A stretch of DNA of 23,679 nucleotides from a virus: positions 1 to 23,679 of IMG/VR virus record IMGVR_UViG_3300025012_001961; one strand, written 5' to 3'. This document shows, in pieces, positions 21,320 to 23,679 of this stretch. A model generated the notes under the pieces. It searched no databases. It worked only from the letters and a program-made list of their open reading frames with translations, and was not told the DNA's origin. How positions within the stretch are numbered: position 1 is the first letter of the stretch; every line of letters begins with the position of its first letter. The translations under genes and the position numbers were made by a program.

Positions 21320-22087
21320 TTAAAATTCTTTTTTCTTTTTTTCTAATTTTTCTTGTAGTTCGTTCAATTCCTTATGTCTATTTGTAAAAATGTTTCTAAT
21401 CTCATCTATTATATTTTTAAAATTCTTTTTGTATTCATTAAAAAGTTTGTCTCCGAATTTTTGAAATAAAGTTTTTTGAGGTATAATACAGATTGAGTCT
21501 GAATATTTCTTGTTTAAGACTTCTAAAGCATTGTAGACATATTGTGATGCTTTTCTTTCTCTGTATTTATCAAACTCATCAACTGATTTTTTTTCAATAC
21601 CATTTCTATCAACAACAATTTCTAAATCGTTTTTTGTTTCAGTTGAGATGTCTTCTATTATTTCGATGAAGTAAATATACGAATCTGTTTTTTTTATATA
21701 AGTTTCCAATTTTATTTTTTCTTCTATTGAATATTCTTGTAAAGCATCTGCATAAATGTCACCAACCCTGTTATTATTTTGTTTCAATAGATCAGATATG
21801 AGTCTCATTAGTTCTTCTTTTGTTTTTATTGTATGAAAATCAATTTTTGTTTGAAGTATTAAAAGTTCGTTAATATCTCCTTTTTGCATTAAAGAATTTT
21901 CAACTTCTTTTTGATTTTTACTTTTTTTTAAAAAAAATATTGCCGATATAACAATTAAAGAAAGGATACTTATAGAAAAAAGAATTGTCGCTAACACAAC
22001 ATTATTTTTCTCAATAAGAAGTGTTATCATTCCAAAAACGGAGGTGATGAGTGCTACTGCTATACTAGATATAGTTGTTAGTTTCAT
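21320..22087 (-). CDS. two-TM membrane protein, cargo gene of unknown function (255 aa)
   Basis: SD-like GGAAGG lies 6 nt before the ATG. Residues about 5-24 (TISSIAVALITSVFGMITLL) and 30-53 (VVLATILFSISILSLIVISAIFFL) are two membrane segments. Residues 54-255 form a charged, mostly helical cytoplasmic domain with KDELM-type heptads (KTKEELMRLISDLLKQ) and a central strand region (DSYIYFIEIIE, DLEIVVDRNG). The C-terminus is a Lys/Glu coiled coil (ELNELQEKLEKKKKEF). It sits between F-like and I-like genes, where Mu has gene G, with its own repeat-bearing upstream region. This layout recalls superinfection-exclusion or abortive-infection morons; that is inference. Confidence 0.6.
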   Translation of the reverse strand: MKLTTISSIAVALITSVFGMITLLIEKNNVVLATILFSISILSLIVISAIFFLKKSKNQKEVENSLMQKGDINELLILQTKIDFHTIKTKEELMRLISDLLKQNNNRVGDIYADALQEYSIEEKIKLETYIKKTDSYIYFIEIIEDISTETKNDLEIVVDRNGIEKKSVDEFDKYRERKASQYVYNALEVLNKKYSDSICIIPQKTLFQKFGDKLFNEYKKNFKNIIDEIRNIFTNRHKELNELQEKLEKKKKEF

Positions 22088-22135
22088 TTTTGACCTTCCA
22101 ATCTCTTTGTAATTTTGTTTTAAATGAAAATTTTA

Positions 22136-22155
22136 CCGTTTAAATCCCGTTTAAA
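22136..22155. repeat. paired 9-bp direct repeat upstream of the two-TM gene
   Basis: CCGTTTAAA occurs at 22136-22144 and 22147-22155, an 11-bp period that places both copies on the same face of the helix. They lie about 50-70 bp upstream of the two-TM gene, where a promoter of that minus-strand gene would be. On that strand TAAAAT follows directly (22135-22130) and could serve as a -10. It fits an operator for a dimeric regulator. Confidence 0.5.
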
Positions 22156-22189
22156 ATTAATATTGCTATTTTCTATTGATTTGGCTTTT

Positions 22190-23679
22190 TTACTCTTTTT
22201 TAACAAGATTTTTGTTTTTCATCCAAAAATCCAAATCCTCACCGACATTCCCCAAAAAACCATTCTCAGGGGACATTTTGACTATATTTTCTTTAGTCTC
22301 TGTTATATTCTTTTTCAACTCTTCAAATGAATTAAAAAACTTAATTCTGCTTTTGTTTTGTTCTATTTTATCAACAATGTCTTGAATATCATACATTCTA
22401 ATTTCTTTCTCAACATTCTTAACTATATATTTTAATTCGTTTTTTTGTTCTTCATTCAATGACTTTTTTCTCAACTGTGTGTAAAAAGATTTCGTTTTTT
22501 TTATGTCTATTTTATCTGCAACGATATCATCAATTTTATTATTAATTGTGCGTAATATATTTGAAATAGAATTTCTTTCTTCTATGGTCAAATCTTCTTT
22601 TTTGTCACACAAGTTTATTATGTTATCAATTTTTTCTGTGCTTCGTAGAAGTTGTTGAGTCTTTTCATTTTCTAGTGAAACTATATTATTTTTACTTGTT
22701 TCAAATGTTTTTCTTCTATCTTCTTGACCTTTCTCTATTAATGATAGAAGTTCTCCTTTTTCAGGCATTCCATTCCGTTTATCAATTTCTTCTGGTGATA
22801 AGCCCAATTTTTTTCTCACATAAGAAGCAGAAAGGCTTCTTACATAACATCTACATCTATATCCGTTTGGCGGATACCAATCTTTCCAAAAAGTATCATC
22901 ATATCTACGAATGAATCCGTTCAAAGCAGCATGTTCTGGTCTTGTCTGATTGTCAAGAATCGCAGAGTATTGCCAATACGGTGCTATGTCTACATCTTGC
23001 ATCATTTGATTGTATCTACCTGCAGCTTGTGCTGATTTGATATTTTGCCAATACACCAAACTATTTACTTTTAGTTCTTTTTCTTGGCAACTTTTTTGAA
23101 ACTCTTTAAAGCCTAGCCCTTTTTCTTTACATTCTATTAGCATATTTTGAATGCTTTCTATTTGAGACTTTTCTTCGTAGCCTTTTATCGTGAAAGCATA
23201 TTTTTTGTATTTATTTTCGAGTACATCAAACTCTTTTTTTGTCATTGCTACTTTCATTTTCAGAAAGTTGACATCTGTATAATCAAAAATGATATTTTCT
23301 ATATCTGATACATTACTTGTTTCTGCAAAAAGAATTACATCTTCATCTCGTTGAAGTCTTGCATATCCACGACCAATTATATCAGCAGTTAAAAAAGCAT
23401 AAGCAATTTTTTTTACATCTTTATTTTTTCCTACACATTTTGATATTTTTTCTTTTGCTTCATCATAGTCTTTTGAGTCTTTAATCGCTTTTGAAACATC
23501 ATTTAAAAATTGTTTAAAATAGTTAGAAAAATTGTTTTCTGTCTTTTCAATGAACTTTTCAATCTGATTATCTTCTTGATAAAAAAGATTAATATTCTCT
23601 TCAGAAAAGAGTAGGCTAATTAGTTTTTCTGCTGGACTTTTTTTTTTAAGGTCAAGCCAAAATTTGTTTTGTGCTTGAG
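22190..23679 (-). CDS. portal C-terminus fused to F-like head morphogenesis protein (5' end outside window)
   Basis: One open frame runs from the right edge (first full codon at 23677) to 22190, 495 residues visible; the ATG at 23257 is internal. Residues about 1-115 (SPAEKLISLLF ... KKIAYAFLTADIIGRGYARLQ) are helical and resemble the end of Mu gp29 (DUF935) portals. Next comes the F-like/SPP1 gp7 domain: FLKMKVAMTKKEFDVLENKYKKYAFTIKG, GLGFKEFQK, IKSAQAAGRYNQMMQD, PYWQYSAILDNQTRPEHAALNG and WYPPNGYRCRCYVRSLS, the diagnostic pattern. A roughly 170-residue helical tail follows, ending near ENGFLGNVGEDL, like the 'DKGF.yNvG' end of F proteins. A separate portal gene that ends upstream is excluded only within the visible part. 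Confidence 0.85.
   Translation of the reverse strand, partial: QAQNKFWLDLKKKSPAEKLISLLFSEENINLFYQEDNQIEKFIEKTENNFSNYFKQFLNDVSKAIKDSKDYDEAKEKISKCVGKNKDVKKIAYAFLTADIIGRGYARLQRDEDVILFAETSNVSDIENIIFDYTDVNFLKMKVAMTKKEFDVLENKYKKYAFTIKGYEEKSQIESIQNMLIECKEKGLGFKEFQKSCQEKELKVNSLVYWQNIKSAQAAGRYNQMMQDVDIAPYWQYSAILDNQTRPEHAALNGFIRRYDDTFWKDWYPPNGYRCRCYVRSLSASYVRKKLGLSPEEIDKRNGMPEKGELLSLIEKGQEDRRKTFETSKNNIVSLENEKTQQLLRSTEKIDNIINLCDKKEDLTIEERNSISNILRTINNKIDDIVADKIDIKKTKSFYTQLRKKSLNEEQKNELKYIVKNVEKEIRMYDIQDIVDKIEQNKSRIKFFNSFEELKKNITETKENIVKMSPENGFLGNVGEDLDFWMKNKNLVKKE

Larger units (their letters stand above)
1731..23679 (-). mobile_element. Mu-like prophage, late (head, lysis, tail) region
   Basis: Head morphogenesis F-like, protease/scaffold I-like, DUF1320, gpG-like, sheath, tube, frameshifted chaperone, tape measure, hub, spike, W-like, J-like, gp48-like and fibre genes occur in Mu-like order, almost all on the minus strand and tightly overlapped. 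The order defines a myovirus of the Mu-like type. The element continues beyond the right edge, where terminase, most of the portal, transposase and repressor would be expected. The left boundary is unresolved and may lie between about 1000 and 1340, so the two plus-strand genes may belong to it. All virion genes seen look intact, which argues for a functional or recently acquired prophage. Confidence 0.85.

Noticed and set aside
21305-21336. Terminator between the convergent cargo genes
   Set aside because: AGAAAGAAGAA and TTCTTTTTTCT can pair, but the stem is almost only A-U with one wobble and lies over both genes' last codons, so low-complexity sequence explains it as well.
22124-22385. 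Two overlapping plus-strand frames rich in Phe and Leu near the paired repeats
   Set aside because: They are antisense to the C-terminus of the F-like gene, and their membrane-like look comes from the complement of Lys/Glu codons. No strong ribosome site.

Overview
The window is very AT-rich. It holds the left flank of a bacterial chromosome joined to the late (virion and lysis) half of a Mu-like, contractile-tailed prophage. The host is uncertain. The only good chromosomal gene is the C-terminus of a FabF-type ketosynthase (2-391). The AT-rich codon use, the intergenic repeats and the relaxed lipoprotein signal would suit a low-GC spirochaete-like bacterium, but that is a weak inference.

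Layout. 2-391: end of a fabF-like gene. 392-1343: degenerate, mostly non-coding DNA with a hyphenated inverted repeat, a truncated radical-SAM gene start, a Cys/His-rich mini-ORF and a dead gene start on the minus strand. 1276-1727: a plus-strand promoter, two tiny genes and a strong symmetric terminator. 1731-23679: the prophage, transcribed almost entirely on the minus strand, so it reads from the right edge leftwards. In transcription order it encodes: portal C-terminus/F-like head morphogenesis protein (cut by the window edge); a cargo locus (two-TM protein plus a small opposing gene); gpI-like protease with a nested scaffold; capsid decoration; major capsid; a small protein; a lysis cassette (holin-like, mini-ORF, lipoprotein, small amphipathic protein, endolysin candidate); gp36-like (DUF1320); gpG-like virion morphogenesis protein; gp37-like; a small acidic protein; sheath; tube; a small helical protein; a tail chaperone with a frameshift extension; tape measure; baseplate proteins (N-position protein, hub, spike, gp46/W-like, gp47/J-like, gp48-like); tail fibre with collar domain; a fibre-adjacent protein; and a D12-class adenine methyltransferase.

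How it works together. Genes are packed with TAATG, ATGA or short overlaps at most junctions, so translation is probably coupled along one long late transcript. The head genes build and mature a capsid around an internally initiated scaffold. The lysis cassette sits, unusually, between capsid and connector genes. The tail genes follow Mu order up to the fibre. Transposase, repressor, terminase and most of the portal lie outside the window.

Most notable. (1) A textbook programmed -1 frameshift signal in the tail chaperone: slippery TTTTTTA at 12091-12085, a 6-nt spacer, then a two-tier hairpin with a GTGA tetraloop. It leads into a 97-codon extension ending at the tape-measure start. (2) The chaperone itself is an ungapped tandem duplication with a 108-residue offset. 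(3) A separately regulated cargo locus at 20927-22190, in the place where Mu keeps gene G, flanked by operator-like dyad and direct repeats.
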